The translations under genes were made by a program, and so were the position numbers. A DNA stretch of 64,000 nt from Hasllibacter sp. MH4015 (lineage in GTDB: Bacteria > Pseudomonadota > Alphaproteobacteria > Rhodobacterales > Rhodobacteraceae): positions 1 to 64,000 of the forward strand of contig NZ_JAHTBK010000001.1 of assembly GCF_020177575.1 (NCBI RefSeq), in the 5' to 3' direction. Below are positions 1 to 7,821 of this stretch, piece after piece; the first letter of the stretch is position 1; the number at the start of each line of letters is the position of its first letter. The notes under the pieces are model-generated. The model made no database searches. It was not told where the DNA came from and saw only the letters and a program-made list of their open reading frames with translations.

Positions 1-146
1 GCACCGAGATGGTGATGCCGGGCGACAACCTGAAGTTCAACGTGGAGCTGATCGCGCCGATCGCGATGGAGCAGGGCCTGCGCTTCGCCATCCGCGAAGG
101 CGGCCGCACGGTCGGCGCCGGTGTCGTTGCGAAGATCATTGAGTAA
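1..146 (+). CDS. tuf: Elongation factor Tu, C-terminal end (partial)
   Basis: The reading frame entering the window at base 3 encodes the last 47 residues of EF-Tu, beginning TEMVMPGDN and ending [10 protein letters not shown] before TAA at 144-146. This is the highly conserved domain 3 tail of the GTPase that delivers aminoacyl-tRNA to the ribosome. The 5' part lies outside the window. Its position upstream of rpsJ fits the str-S10 arrangement, but here a terminator and a minus-strand gene separate tuf from rpsJ. Confidence 0.97.
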   Translation, partial: TEMVMPGDNLKFNVELIAPIAMEQGLRFAIREGGRTVGAGVVAKIIE

Positions 147-188
147 GCGTAGCGGTCCGCAAGGCCGATGCGCGTAAGCCGATAGTGC

Positions 189-210
189 AAAGGGGCCTTC
201 GGGCCCCTTT
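189..210 (+). terminator. Intrinsic terminator after tuf
   Basis: A 9-bp perfect stem, AAAGGGGCC (189-197) with GGCCCCTTT (202-210), closes a TTCG tetraloop 42 bases after the tuf stop codon. The U-tract is short, but the structure is typical of a translation-factor operon end. Confidence 0.85.
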
Positions 211-219
211 GTCATGAAA

Positions 220-364
220 GGCCAGGTCGAGTTTCCATAGGAAACTCTGGCCAGAAGGTGCCGGGTGGCAGGGTCAATTGGCATAGCCAAATGATCCCGA
301 GAACAGAGGTCAGCACACGGTTGCCAGTCAAAGAAGGCCCCGCCCCACCGGCGGGGCCTTTTGT
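220..364 (+). ncRNA. Possible small RNA ending in a terminator-like hairpin
   Basis: The region begins with a hairpin: GAGTTTCC (229-236), loop ATA, GGAAACTC (240-247), with outer GGCCA/TGGCC arms at 220-224 and 248-252. It ends with an 11-bp stem, AAGGCCCCGCC (334-344) and GGCGGGGCCTT (350-360), followed by TTGTTT. The second terminator follows the tuf terminator by 124 bases with no ORF between, so something may start here. I found no convincing promoter, and an alternative is a back-up terminator for tuf. Confidence 0.3.
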
Positions 365-378
365 TTGGGCAGTCGCTC

Positions 379-396
379 GGTTGCAAGTTTGCAACC
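379..396. promoter_or_regulatory. Perfect 8-2-8 inverted repeat
   Basis: GGTTGCAA-GT-TTGCAACC is a perfect dyad of 8-bp arms with a 2-bp spacer, typical in shape of a dimeric repressor operator. No adjacent gene start is visible, so the target is unknown. Confidence 0.35.
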
Positions 397-437
397 CGGG
401 GTTAAGCGCCTGTTCCAAAACGAAAAGCCCAATTCCG

Positions 438-453
438 TTAACCCCCTGTTAAC
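438..453. promoter_or_regulatory. CtrA-like binding site
   Basis: The sequence TTAA-CCCCCTG-TTAAC matches exactly the full alphaproteobacterial CtrA consensus TTAA-N7-TTAAC. It lies between two converging genes (tuf and the YciE-like gene), not in front of a recognised start codon, so it may be fortuitous or may drive an unrecognised transcript. Confidence 0.35.
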
Positions 454-635
454 CCGAGCGAACACCCGACACGGCAAGTCAAGTCCCGCCCTACGGGACC
501 CGGGCCAAAGCCCGGTCGACGCGCGGGGCACAACAGCGGGCCGCACCGGTTCCCACGGGTCGGGGGCGCCGCGCTACGCAGAAACACCTTGGCGTGTCGG
601 TCGGGCGCGGCATTGTAAGACCCAATCCGCCACGC

Positions 636-665
636 AAAAAAAAGACCGCCCGTACTGGGCGGTCT
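636..665 (-). terminator. Intrinsic terminator of the YciE-like gene
   Basis: On the minus strand the stem AGACCGCCC (665-657) and GGGCGGTCT (651-643) is followed by a run of eight T residues (A-run at 636-643 on the plus strand). It lies 27 bases after the stop codon of the minus-strand gene ending at 692. Confidence 0.9.
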
Positions 666-691
666 CTGGTTGGTGGCCACGTCGGCCCAAG

Positions 692-1189
692 TCAGGCGGC
701 GGCGTCGCGGTTGACCTGGCCGGTGGCGATGTCGGTCATGGTGCGGTCTCCTTCGTAGGAGGCGTCGAGGCAGTCCGTCAGCACGGCGCCATCCCCGTCG
801 AGGTCAAGCCGGTTGGCAAACGCGCGCAGGCAGCCATAGCCGGCAATCGCGTAGTGCGCCATGCGCTGGTATTGCGTGATGATCATCGCGTCGCGGGCGT
901 CGGCGTCGGAAATGTCTTCATCGAGACCGTGGGCGCGCGCCTCTTTCACGAGGCCTTCCATGCCCTTGCAGTGTTCACCGTTCGGGTCGATGTCGTGATC
1001 GTTGCAGAGCTGCGCGATCTTCTCCATCCCGTCGGAAATGCCCTGCGCCCCGGCGTTGAGCGCCTTTTTCAGATCGTCGTTGCTGGCCGCTTGGGCCAGT
1101 TCGGTGGTGACGTCCAGCGATTGCTTGCAGGCGCTGTAGAGGTCTTGCAGCTGGTCGTGATAGACGTCGTGAAGGTTCGAGATGGCCAT
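692..1189 (-). CDS. YciE/YciF-family ferritin-like protein (DUF892)
   Basis: A 165-residue protein beginning MAISNLHDVYHDQLQDLYSA. Its all-helical pattern with repeated acidic and His positions (LQDLYSACKQ, EKIAQLCNDHD, QRMAHYAIAGYG) matches the DUF892 ferritin-like fold, a stress-associated family with a possible di-metal centre and no settled function. The start at 1189 is chosen because GGAGG lies 7 bases upstream; a longer reading to 1324 would remove it. The gene is transcribed away from rpsJ and ends in its own terminator. It interrupts the usual tuf-rpsJ neighbourhood. Confidence 0.85.
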   Translation of the reverse strand: MAISNLHDVYHDQLQDLYSACKQSLDVTTELAQAASNDDLKKALNAGAQGISDGMEKIAQLCNDHDIDPNGEHCKGMEGLVKEARAHGLDEDISDADARDAMIITQYQRMAHYAIAGYGCLRAFANRLDLDGDGAVLTDCLDASYEGDRTMTDIATGQVNRDAAA

Positions 1190-1396
1190 GATGTCCTCCG
1201 GCAAAAGGTGTGGTGATTGCTTGGGGAACGAGTAGACCGGGCATTGGGTTCCATCCCTGCGGCGCGGGATCGTTGCGCCAGGCCCTTCAACCGCGCCCGC
1301 TGGACCGGGACGCGGCCGTGCCAATGCCCGGTTGCGCCACGCGCGATGCGCCTGGCGTCACGGCCCAAACAGCCACCGGAGCCGCCACAAACCCCC

Positions 1397-1425
1397 TTGC
1401 CCCCCCGGACGACTCCGCCTATACG
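1397..1425 (+). promoter_or_regulatory. rpsJ (S10 operon) promoter
   Basis: TTGCCC (1397-1402) and TATACG (1420-1425) are separated by exactly 17 bases. The same design recurs before rplB, rpmC, rplO and rpsM. The predicted start near 1432 leaves a leader of about 140 bases before rpsJ. Confidence 0.7.
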
Positions 1426-1432
1426 CGCGCTA

Positions 1433-1487
1433 GTCCAACGGGGTGCGCCTAGTGCGTGCCCTCTTTTGTTGGACCGGAGCGCCCCCG
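1433..1487 (+). promoter_or_regulatory. Structured rpsJ leader with interleaved pairings
   Basis: Two helices can form in an interleaved order. GTCCAAC (1433-1439) pairs with GTTGGAC (1468-1474), and CGGGGTGCGC (1439-1448) pairs with GCGCCCCCG (1479-1487) with one bulge. The order A1-B1-A2-B2 means either a pseudoknot or two exclusive folds, which is the kind of switch used for autogenous control of ribosomal operons. It begins at the predicted transcription start. Confidence 0.45.
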
Positions 1488-1573
1488 TGGTGCCGTGACA
1501 TAAGACGCGACGAGGGTGTGCGATGAGCGTACATCGTCCAATCCGTTCTAGGCCCTAATCGAAGGGTGATAAC

Positions 1574-1888
1574 ATGGCCGTTCAAAGCCAGAATATCCGC
1601 ATTCGCCTCAAGGCGTTTGATTACCGGGTTCTCGACGCCTCCACGCAGGAGATCGTGAACACCGCCAAGCGCACGGGCGCACAGGTGCGCGGGCCCATCC
1701 CGCTTCCCAACAAGATCGAGAAATTCACGGTTCTCCGTGGTCCGCACGTGGACAAGAAGTCCCGCGACCAGTGGGAAATCCGGACGCATAAGCGCCTTCT
1801 CGACATCGTTGATCCGACCCCGCAGACCGTGGACGCGCTGATGAAGCTCGACCTGGCCGCCGGTGTCGACGTTCAGATTTCGGTCTAA
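1574..1888 (+). CDS. rpsJ: 30S ribosomal protein S10
   Basis: A 104-residue protein that is a clear S10, with the conserved stretch [20 protein letters not shown] and the ending [12 protein letters not shown]. It is a small-subunit head protein, also known as NusE in antitermination. First gene of the block, 14 bases before rplC. The start is preceded by GAAGGG. It has its own promoter and a structured leader upstream. Confidence 0.98.
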   Translation: MAVQSQNIRIRLKAFDYRVLDASTQEIVNTAKRTGAQVRGPIPLPNKIEKFTVLRGPHVDKKSRDQWEIRTHKRLLDIVDPTPQTVDALMKLDLAAGVDVQISV

Positions 1889-1902
1889 GGAGGGCATAGA
1901 TC

Positions 1903-2778
1903 ATGTTGCGCTCTGGTGTGATCGCGAAAAAGGTCGGGATGACCCGCCTTTTCATGGAAGACGGCAAGCAGATCCCTGTGACCGTGCTTCAGTTGGATAA
2001 ACTTCAGGTGGTCGCCAAGAAGACCTCTGACAGCGACGGCTATTCGGCTGTTCAGCTTGGCGCGGGGACCGCGAAGGCCAAGCGGACGTCGGCGCCGATG
2101 CGCGGCCACTTCGCCAAGGCGAGTGTGGAGCCCAAGCGCAAGCTGGTGGAATTCCGCGTCGACGCGGAAAACCTGATCGAGGTGGGCGAGGAGATCATCG
2201 CCGACCATTACTTCGAGGGTCAGTTCGTCGACGTGACCGGCACCTCGATCGGTAAGGGCTTTGCCGGTGCGATGAAGCGCTGGAACTTCGGTGGTCTGCG
2301 CGCCTCGCACGGTGTGTCGATTTCCCACCGTTCGCACGGCTCCACCGGTCAGTGCCAGGACCCCGGCAAGGTGTTTAAGGGCAAGAAGATGGCCGGACAC
2401 ATGGGCGCGGCCCGCGTGACCACGCAGAACCTTCAGGTCGTGCGCACCGACAGCGACCGTGGTCTGATCATGGTCAAGGGGGCCGTTCCCGGCTCCAAGG
2501 GCGGTTGGGTGACGGTCAAGGATGCGGTCAAGAAGCCGTTCCCGGAAAACGCCATTCTGCCCGCCGCGCTGGCCTCTGCCGCCGCTGAAGCTGCGAAAGC
2601 CGCTGAGGAAGCCGCAGCAGCCGCCGCCGCAGAAGCCGAAGCCGAAGCCGCGCGTCTGGCTGAAGAGCAGGCCGCCGCAGAGGCGGAAGCGCTGGCCCAG
2701 GCCGAAGCTGAAATCGCCGCAGAGGGCAGTGACGAAGCCGCCCCCGAAGGCGACGCAGACAAGAAGGACGGTGAATAA
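1903..2778 (+). CDS. rplC: 50S ribosomal protein L3 with long Ala/Glu tail
   Basis: A 291-residue L3. The core (to about residue 220) carries the family signature around [20 protein letters not shown], with the Gln that is methylated in other bacteria near [19 protein letters not shown]. The usual bacterial length is about 210. The remaining 70 or so residues are an acidic, alanine-rich low-complexity tail ([20 protein letters not shown] onward) ending DADKKDGE. A strong AAGGAGGG lies before the start. The stop overlaps the rplD start as TAATG. Confidence 0.97.
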   Translation: MLRSGVIAKKVGMTRLFMEDGKQIPVTVLQLDKLQVVAKKTSDSDGYSAVQLGAGTAKAKRTSAPMRGHFAKASVEPKRKLVEFRVDAENLIEVGEEIIADHYFEGQFVDVTGTSIGKGFAGAMKRWNFGGLRASHGVSISHRSHGSTGQCQDPGKVFKGKKMAGHMGAARVTTQNLQVVRTDSDRGLIMVKGAVPGSKGGWVTVKDAVKKPFPENAILPAALASAAAEAAKAAEEAAAAAAAEAEAEAARLAEEQAAAEAEALAQAEAEIAAEGSDEAAPEGDADKKDGE

Positions 2779-3398
2779 TGAAAGTCGACGTCATCAAACT
2801 TGACGGCAAGAAAGCCGGCTCGGTCGACCTGGGTGAGGAGATCTTCGGTCTCGAACCGCGCGCCGACATCCTGCACCGTGTCGTCCGCTGGCAGCGCAAC
2901 AATGCGCAGGCCGGTACGCACAAGGTCAAGACCCGGTCCGAGGTCAGCTACTCGACCAAGAAGATCTATCGCCAGAAGGGCACCGGCGGCGCACGCCACG
3001 GCGCGCGGTCGGCCCCGATCTTCCGCGGGGGCGGTGTCTACAAGGGGCCGACGCCCCGCAGCCACGGCCACGAGTTGACCAAGAAGTTCCGCAAGCTCGG
3101 CCTGCGCCATGCCCTGTCCGCCAAGGCGGCAGAGGGGCGTCTGGTGGTCATCGATTCCGCGTCCATGGACAATGCCAAGACCTCGGCACTGGCCAAGCAG
3201 ATCAAGGAATTGGGCTGGAAGCGCGCGCTGATCATCGACGGCGCTGACGTGGATGCCAACTTCGCCCTCGCCGCGCGCAACATCGACGGTCTCGATGTGC
3301 TGCCGTCGATGGGTGCAAACGTCTATGACATTCTCAAGCGTGACACTCTGGTGCTCACGAAGGCGGGTGTCGAAGCATTGGAGGCGCGCCTGAAATGA
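2778..3398 (+). CDS. rplD: 50S ribosomal protein L4
   Basis: A 206-residue L4 with the conserved loop [12 protein letters not shown]-type segment ([20 protein letters not shown]) that lines the peptide exit tunnel. In enterobacteria L4 is the autogenous repressor of the S10 operon; whether that holds here is unknown. It overlaps rplC by one base and rplW by four, so the three are translationally coupled. Confidence 0.98.
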   Translation: MKVDVIKLDGKKAGSVDLGEEIFGLEPRADILHRVVRWQRNNAQAGTHKVKTRSEVSYSTKKIYRQKGTGGARHGARSAPIFRGGGVYKGPTPRSHGHELTKKFRKLGLRHALSAKAAEGRLVVIDSASMDNAKTSALAKQIKELGWKRALIIDGADVDANFALAARNIDGLDVLPSMGANVYDILKRDTLVLTKAGVEALEARLK

Positions 3399-3691
3399 GT
3401 GCAGATGCCAAACATTATGACGTGATCCGCAAGCCGCTGATCACCGAGAAAACCACGATGGCGTCCGAGCACGGCGCCGTCGTGTTCGAAGTCGACATCG
3501 CCGCGAACAAGCCCCAGATCAAAGAGGCCGTGGAGGCCGTCTTCGGTGTGAAGGTGAAGGCGGTGAACACGACGATCACCAAAGGCAAGGTCAAGCGTTT
3601 CCGGGGCCAGTTGGGCACCCGCAAGGACGTCAAGAAGGCCTACGTGACGCTGGAAGAAGGCAACACGATCGACGTGAGCACCGGGCTGTAA
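3395..3691 (+). CDS. rplW: 50S ribosomal protein L23
   Basis: A 98-residue L23 ([18 protein letters not shown] at the N-terminus, [20 protein letters not shown] near the end). It sits at the exit of the peptide tunnel and docks trigger factor and SRP. The start overlaps the rplD stop (ATGA). It is the last gene of the first ribosomal block and is followed 24 bases later by a strong terminator, so rplB is not co-transcribed with it as it usually is. Confidence 0.98.
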   Translation: MSADAKHYDVIRKPLITEKTTMASEHGAVVFEVDIAANKPQIKEAVEAVFGVKVKAVNTTITKGKVKRFRGQLGTRKDVKKAYVTLEEGNTIDVSTGL

Positions 3692-3715
3692 AGTCCCGTC
3701 TGCCGAGAGATTGAG

Positions 3716-3750
3716 AGCCCCGGCTGCTGGAGAGGCAGCCGGGGCTTTTT
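3716..3750 (+). terminator. Intrinsic terminator after rplW
   Basis: A 12-bp perfect stem, AGCCCCGGCTGC (3716-3727) and GCAGCCGGGGCT (3735-3746), is followed by TTTTT to 3750. It closes the first ribosomal block within the supercluster. Confidence 0.93.
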
Positions 3751-3791
3751 CAATTCGCTCACGAAAATTCCGGGATGTTCGTGCACGAGGG

Positions 3792-4694
3792 TCAGTTCGG
3801 GACGGCAATGATCTCCACCCGGCGATTTGCCTGGCGGCCCGCGTCGGTTTCGTTGCTCGCGATCGGCTCCAACTCGCCCCGACCCGTTGTTGCAATCGAG
3901 AGGTTGGCCAGTGCCGTGGTCTGAAGCAGCTGTGCGCGCACACTCGTGGCGCGCTGCAACGAGAGTGTCATGTTGTAGGCGTCCGATCCGGTCGAGTCGG
4001 TGTGACCGATGACGTTGATCGACGCGACATTCGCAGCGGCGATCTGCGACGCGACCGCGTTGATTTCGGCCAGGGCCTCGGGGCGGAGGGCAGAGCTGTC
4101 GACATCGAAAAGAACGGCCGCATCCAGCGTGAAGCGCAGTGCGGTCCCGATGGCGGCCACGGCGTCAACGTCCGCGCCCGCGAAATTCGTTCCGCAACCT
4201 TCGCCATCATCGGTCAGGCGCACATAACGATAGCTGGCGCCGGGCGTGGACCTGCCCGCAATGTCGACCTCGGCGCGCCCACCCGTGATGGCACCGACCT
4301 CGGTCCATTCCTGACCGTCTTCGGAAATTGCGAGGAACATCCCCTCGACCCGCGGACCAACCTCAAAGACATACAAGTCCGGACCCGGGACGTCGATGAG
4401 GGCGTTGTCGGCGAACAGCAGGTCGACGGAACCGTCACAGCCAAGCGACAGGAAAGAGCCGTCATCAACGTCGCCACTGTAATCCGGCGCGCCAAGGGTC
4501 ACATCCGGCGTTTCCGCGCTGGCAGCGATGCGGCCGGAGCCGATGGTGCGTGCAACCACGGCGTCCGCGAAGGAAAGATCGCCAAGCGGCAAAATGACTT
4601 CCCCTCCGGCGGCGTCGGTGTAGGTGATCGGGCTTTGCGCCGAAGCCAAGCTGACGCTTGCGCAGAAAAGGGCGATGGCGGTTACAAATTTCAT
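3792..4694 (-). CDS. OmpA-family outer membrane protein
   Basis: A 300-residue protein with a signal peptide (MKFVTAIALFCASVSLASAQ) and a C-terminal OmpA domain that binds peptidoglycan (NVIGHTDSTGSDAYN, then GRGELEPIASNETDAGRQAN-type ending). The middle (about 25-180) resembles a carbohydrate/beta-sandwich-like region (VFEVGPRVEGMFLAISEDGQ), not a classical 8-strand barrel. The start at 4694 is chosen because the signal peptide begins there. The gene lies on the opposite strand between rplW and rplB and so splits the S10 operon. Confidence 0.9.
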   Translation of the reverse strand: MKFVTAIALFCASVSLASAQSPITYTDAAGGEVILPLGDLSFADAVVARTIGSGRIAASAETPDVTLGAPDYSGDVDDGSFLSLGCDGSVDLLFADNALIDVPGPDLYVFEVGPRVEGMFLAISEDGQEWTEVGAITGGRAEVDIAGRSTPGASYRYVRLTDDGEGCGTNFAGADVDAVAAIGTALRFTLDAAVLFDVDSSALRPEALAEINAVASQIAAANVASINVIGHTDSTGSDAYNMTLSLQRATSVRAQLLQTTALANLSIATTGRGELEPIASNETDAGRQANRRVEIIAVPN

Positions 4695-4770
4695 GGCAGG
4701 GGTATCCTTCAAATTCACGACCTTATCTTCCCCAAGCGCAAGGCACGTGGCAAGGCATTGACCTGCCCAC

Positions 4771-4799
4771 TTGACCCCCATCCCCCAACCCCCTAAACG
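4771..4799 (+). promoter_or_regulatory. rplB block promoter
   Basis: TTGACC (4771-4776), a 17-base spacer and TAAACG (4794-4799). A second TTGACC lies at 4758-4763. It restarts transcription of the ribosomal cluster after the inserted OmpA-family gene. Confidence 0.65.
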
Positions 4800-4811
4800 G
4801 CCCCATCGGCA

Positions 4812-4845
4812 AGAGCCCCGGATTCGTCCGGGGCTCTGCTTTTGG
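4812..4845 (+). terminator. Terminator-like hairpin at the 5' end of the rplB transcript
   Basis: An 11-bp perfect stem, AGAGCCCCGGA (4812-4822) and TCCGGGGCTCT (4827-4837), with a TTCG loop, is followed by GCTTTT. It lies 13 bases downstream of the rplB -10 element and about 95 bases before the rplB start, with no plus-strand gene upstream. It could be an attenuator or a 5' stabilising hairpin. Confidence 0.6.
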
Positions 4846-4938
4846 TCGGATGACCAACTCAAGTCGGGCACCTACGGGGGCCTTTAACATCAGGGCCCGC
4901 CAGGTGTGGGTCCGCAAAGCAAACGGAAGACAGTTAAC

Positions 4939-5781
4939 ATGGCACTCAAGTCGTATAAGCCGACGACGCCGGGCCAGCGTGGGCTGGTACTGATCGACCG
5001 TTCGGAGCTGTGGAAAGGACGTCCTGTCAAAGCCCTCACCGAGGGTCTGACGAAGAAGGGCGGACGGAACAACACCGGACGGATCACGGCGCGTCGTCGT
5101 GGGGGTGGGGCCAAGCGCCTTTACCGTATCGTAGATTTCAAGCGGACGAAATTCGACGTCTCGGCCACGGTCGAGCGGATCGAATACGACCCGAACCGCA
5201 CCGCGTTCATCGCGCTCGTCAAATATGACGATGGAGAGCAGGCCTATATCCTTGCCCCCCAGCGCATGGCGGTCGGTGACAAGGTCATCGCGTCCAAGAA
5301 AGCGGACATCAAGCCGGGCAACGCGATGCCGTTCAGCGGCCTGCCGATCGGCACGATCGTCCACAACATCGAGTTGAAGCCCGGCAAGGGTGGGCAGATC
5401 GCCCGCGCCGCCGGGACGTACGCTCAGTTCGTGGGTCGTGACGGTGGTTATGCGCAGATCCGCCTCAGCTCGGGTGAGCTGCGCCTCGTCCGTCAGGAAT
5501 GCATGGCGACGGTTGGCGCGGTGTCGAACCCCGACAACTCGAACCAGAACCTCGGCAAGGCCGGTCGTGTTCGCCACATGGGCAAGCGCCCGAGCGTTCG
5601 CGGTGTCGCGATGAACCCGATCGACCACCCCCATGGTGGTGGTGAGGGCCGGACCTCGGGTGGCCGTACGCCGGTCACGCCCTGGGGCGTCGACACCAAG
5701 GGCAAGCGTACCCGCAACAAGAACAAGGCGTCGCAGAAGCTGATTATCCGCTCGCGTCACGCACGAAAGAAAGGGCGCTAA
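4939..5781 (+). CDS. rplB: 50S ribosomal protein L2
   Basis: A 280-residue L2 starting [20 protein letters not shown]. It contains the conserved C-terminal [15 protein letters not shown] with the histidine near the peptidyl transferase centre. The start at 4939 gives the normal L2 N-terminus and has GGAAGA upstream; an upstream in-frame start at 4906 would add 11 unrelated residues. First gene of the second ribosomal block, three bases before rpsS. Confidence 0.98.
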   Translation: MALKSYKPTTPGQRGLVLIDRSELWKGRPVKALTEGLTKKGGRNNTGRITARRRGGGAKRLYRIVDFKRTKFDVSATVERIEYDPNRTAFIALVKYDDGEQAYILAPQRMAVGDKVIASKKADIKPGNAMPFSGLPIGTIVHNIELKPGKGGQIARAAGTYAQFVGRDGGYAQIRLSSGELRLVRQECMATVGAVSNPDNSNQNLGKAGRVRHMGKRPSVRGVAMNPIDHPHGGGEGRTSGGRTPVTPWGVDTKGKRTRNKNKASQKLIIRSRHARKKGR

Positions 5782-5784
5782 GTC

Positions 5785-6063
5785 ATGAGCCGCTCCGTAT
5801 GGAAAGGTCCTTTTGTCGACTCTTACGTCCTCAAGAAGGCCGAAGCCTCCAAGGAATCCGGTCGCAACGAGGTCATCAAGATCTGGTCGCGCCGCTCCAC
5901 CATCCTGCCCCAGTTCGTCGGTCTGACGTTCGGTGTCTATAACGGCCACAAGCATGTGCCCGTGAACGTCACCGAGGACATGATCGGTCAGAAGTTCGGG
6001 GAATATTCGCCGACGCGGACCTATTACGGTCACGCCGCCGACAAAAAAGCCAAGAGGAAGTAA
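5785..6063 (+). CDS. rpsS: 30S ribosomal protein S19
   Basis: A 92-residue S19 ([40 protein letters not shown]; ending [11 protein letters not shown]). It is a head protein of the small subunit that contacts the A-site finger and S13. Placed three bases after rplB and three before rplV. Confidence 0.98.
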   Translation: MSRSVWKGPFVDSYVLKKAEASKESGRNEVIKIWSRRSTILPQFVGLTFGVYNGHKHVPVNVTEDMIGQKFGEYSPTRTYYGHAADKKAKRK

Positions 6064-6066
6064 GCC

Positions 6067-6447
6067 ATGGGCAAGGATAAGAATCCCCGCCGCGTGGCGG
6101 ATAACGAGGCGATGGCCAAGCTGCGGATGCTGAAGACCAGCCCGCAGAAGCTGAACCTGGTTGCCGGCCTCATTCGCGGCAAGAAGGTGGAAAAGGCCCT
6201 GACGGACCTCACCTTCTCCAAGAAGCGCATCGCGATCGACGTGAAGAAGTGTCTTCAGTCGGCCATTGCCAATGCGGAAAACAACCACGGCCTCGACGTT
6301 GACGAGCTGGTGGTTGCGGAAGCCTATGTCGGCAAGAACCTGGTCATGAAGCGCGGTCGCCCGCGGGCCCGGGGCCGGTTCGGTCGCATTCACAAGCCGT
6401 TCGCAGAACTGACCATCACGGTCCGCCAGGTTGAGGAGACCGCATAA
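6067..6447 (+). CDS. rplV: 50S ribosomal protein L22
   Basis: A 126-residue L22 with the conserved hairpin region [17 protein letters not shown] that reaches into the exit tunnel and is a known site of macrolide-resistance changes in other bacteria. The stop overlaps the rpsC start as TAATG. Confidence 0.98.
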   Translation: MGKDKNPRRVADNEAMAKLRMLKTSPQKLNLVAGLIRGKKVEKALTDLTFSKKRIAIDVKKCLQSAIANAENNHGLDVDELVVAEAYVGKNLVMKRGRPRARGRFGRIHKPFAELTITVRQVEETA

Positions 6448-7190
6448 TGGGACACAAGGTTAACCCCATCGGCATGCGTCTTCAGGTCAACCGGACCTGG
6501 GACAGCCGCTGGTACGCAGACACCAAGGATTACGGTGACCTGCTGCTGGAAGACATCAAGATCCGCGAATTCATCAAGACCGGCTGGTGGGAACACCTCG
6601 CCAAGGTCGAGAAAAAGAACCCCGGCGATGCCGGGATCGCGAAAATCATCATCGAGCGTCCGCACAAGAAGTGCCGCGTGACGATCCACTCGGCCCGTCC
6701 GGGTGTCATCATCGGCAAGAAGGGTGCGGATATCGAAGGTCTGCGCAAGGCGCTGTCGAAGATCACGGACAGCGAATTGCACCTCAACATCGTTGAGATC
6801 CGCAAGCCCGAGCTGGATGCGCAACTGGTCGCTGAGAGCATTGCACAGCAGCTGGAGCGCCGCGTGTCCTTCCGCCGTGCCATGAAGCGCGCCGTGCAGA
6901 ACGCGATGCGCATGGGTGCCTTGGGCATCCGGGTCAACGTCGCGGGCCGCCTTGGCGGCGCCGAGATCGCCCGGACCGAATGGTATCGCGAGGGCCGCGT
7001 GCCCCTGCACACCCTGCGCGCCGACATTGATTATGCCCACGCCGAAGCGAAAACGGCCTACGGCATCATCGGCATCAAGACCTGGATCTTCAAAGGTGAG
7101 ATCATGGAGCACGACCCGTCGGCCCGTGATCGTCGCCAGCAGGAAATCCAGGAAAGCGGCGGGGCCTCGCGCCCGCGCCGTGACCGCTGA
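6447..7190 (+). CDS. rpsC: 30S ribosomal protein S3
   Basis: A 247-residue S3 with the KH domain ([20 protein letters not shown]) and a C-terminal domain with [17 protein letters not shown]. It belongs to the mRNA entry site and helicase region of the 30S subunit. Slightly longer than the E. coli protein (233) because of a basic tail ([12 protein letters not shown]). It precedes rplP by 13 bases. Confidence 0.98.
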   Translation: MGHKVNPIGMRLQVNRTWDSRWYADTKDYGDLLLEDIKIREFIKTGWWEHLAKVEKKNPGDAGIAKIIIERPHKKCRVTIHSARPGVIIGKKGADIEGLRKALSKITDSELHLNIVEIRKPELDAQLVAESIAQQLERRVSFRRAMKRAVQNAMRMGALGIRVNVAGRLGGAEIARTEWYREGRVPLHTLRADIDYAHAEAKTAYGIIGIKTWIFKGEIMEHDPSARDRRQQEIQESGGASRPRRDR

Positions 7191-7203
7191 GGAGGGTTGA
7201 GCG

Positions 7204-7617
7204 ATGTTGCAACCTAAACGGACGAAGTTCCGCAAGATGCAGAAGGGCCGGATTCGCGGCGAAGCCAAGGGCGGATCGGACCTTACGTTCGGCACCTACG
7301 GCTTGAAAGCGCTACAGCCCGAGCGTGTCACGGCACGCCAGATCGAAGCCGCCCGCCGGGCCATGACGCGCCACATGAAGCGTCAGGGTCGCGTGTGGAT
7401 CCGGATTTTCCCGGACACGCCGGTGACGTCCAAGCCCGTCGAAGTGCGTATGGGTAAGGGTAAGGGTTCGGTCGATTACTGGGCCTGCAAGGTCAAGCCA
7501 GGCCGCATCATGTTCGAGATCGACGGCGTGACCGAGCCGGTCGCCCGGGAGGCCCTGCGCCTTGCCGCGATGAAGCTGCCGGTCAAGACCCGCACGATCG
7601 TGCGCGAAGACTGGTAA
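7204..7617 (+). CDS. rplP: 50S ribosomal protein L16
   Basis: A 137-residue L16 ([39 protein letters not shown]). It is needed for A-site tRNA positioning. GAGGAGGG precedes the start. It is the last gene of the second ribosomal block and is followed by a terminator and then seven unrelated genes before rpmC, which normally follows directly. Confidence 0.98.
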   Translation: MLQPKRTKFRKMQKGRIRGEAKGGSDLTFGTYGLKALQPERVTARQIEAARRAMTRHMKRQGRVWIRIFPDTPVTSKPVEVRMGKGKGSVDYWACKVKPGRIMFEIDGVTEPVAREALRLAAMKLPVKTRTIVREDW

Positions 7618-7674
7618 GTCGGACAATGCGTCGGCGTTTGCCGGCGCACGGGCCCCGGTCCCGCCCATGAATTG

Positions 7675-7708
7675 AAAGCCCCTGTCGAGAGATTGGCGGG
7701 GGCTTTTT
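7675..7708 (+). terminator. Intrinsic terminator after rplP
   Basis: The stem AAAGCCCC (7675-7682) and GGGGCTTT (7699-7706) is followed by TT to 7708, 57 bases after rplP. The stem is of the same AAAGCCCC type seen after rpmD and rplQ. Confidence 0.85.
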
Positions 7709-7821
7709 CATGGCCGGTCGTGAGGGTCGGGTTCGGGATATCGTGGCGAGGGACGGGACAAAGCGCGGGGAACCGCGACCAGGGCGCGGCGTTGATCCCC
7801 CATGGCTCAGGGGACAGCATC

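Larger units (their letters stand above)
147..691. other. Gene-poor stretch between tuf and the YciE-like gene
   Basis: I see no convincing protein gene in these 545 bases. The short ORFs present lack ribosome binding sites and family-like sequence. The stretch holds the tuf terminator (189-210), a strong hairpin (220-252), a second terminator-like hairpin with no gene in front of it (334-364), an 18-bp inverted repeat (379-396), a CtrA-like TTAA-N7-TTAAC site (438-453), a small GTCCCG/CGGGAC hairpin near 483-499, and the minus-strand terminator of the next gene (636-665). The density of structure suggests a small RNA or regulatory role rather than empty spacer. Confidence 0.5.
1190..1573. 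other. Intergenic region upstream of the S10 operon
   Basis: These 384 bases separate the divergent YciE-like gene and rpsJ. No protein gene is supported. It must hold the promoter of the minus-strand gene and clearly holds the rpsJ promoter (1397-1425) and a structured rpsJ leader (1433-1487). The part from about 1200 to 1390 is GC-rich and shows nothing I can name. Confidence 0.6.

Noticed and set aside
212-380. tRNA-Trp gene (often near tuf)
   Set aside because: No cloverleaf or T-arm GGTTCGAATC pattern; the stretch has only simple hairpins.
365-1216. 283-codon plus-strand frame covering the YciE-like gene
   Set aside because: It runs through a minus-strand terminator and the well-supported DUF892 gene; no ribosome binding site.
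4723-6393. 556-codon open frame on the minus strand over rplB-rplV
   Set aside because: Antisense shadow of L2, S19 and L22; no domain and no ribosome binding site.
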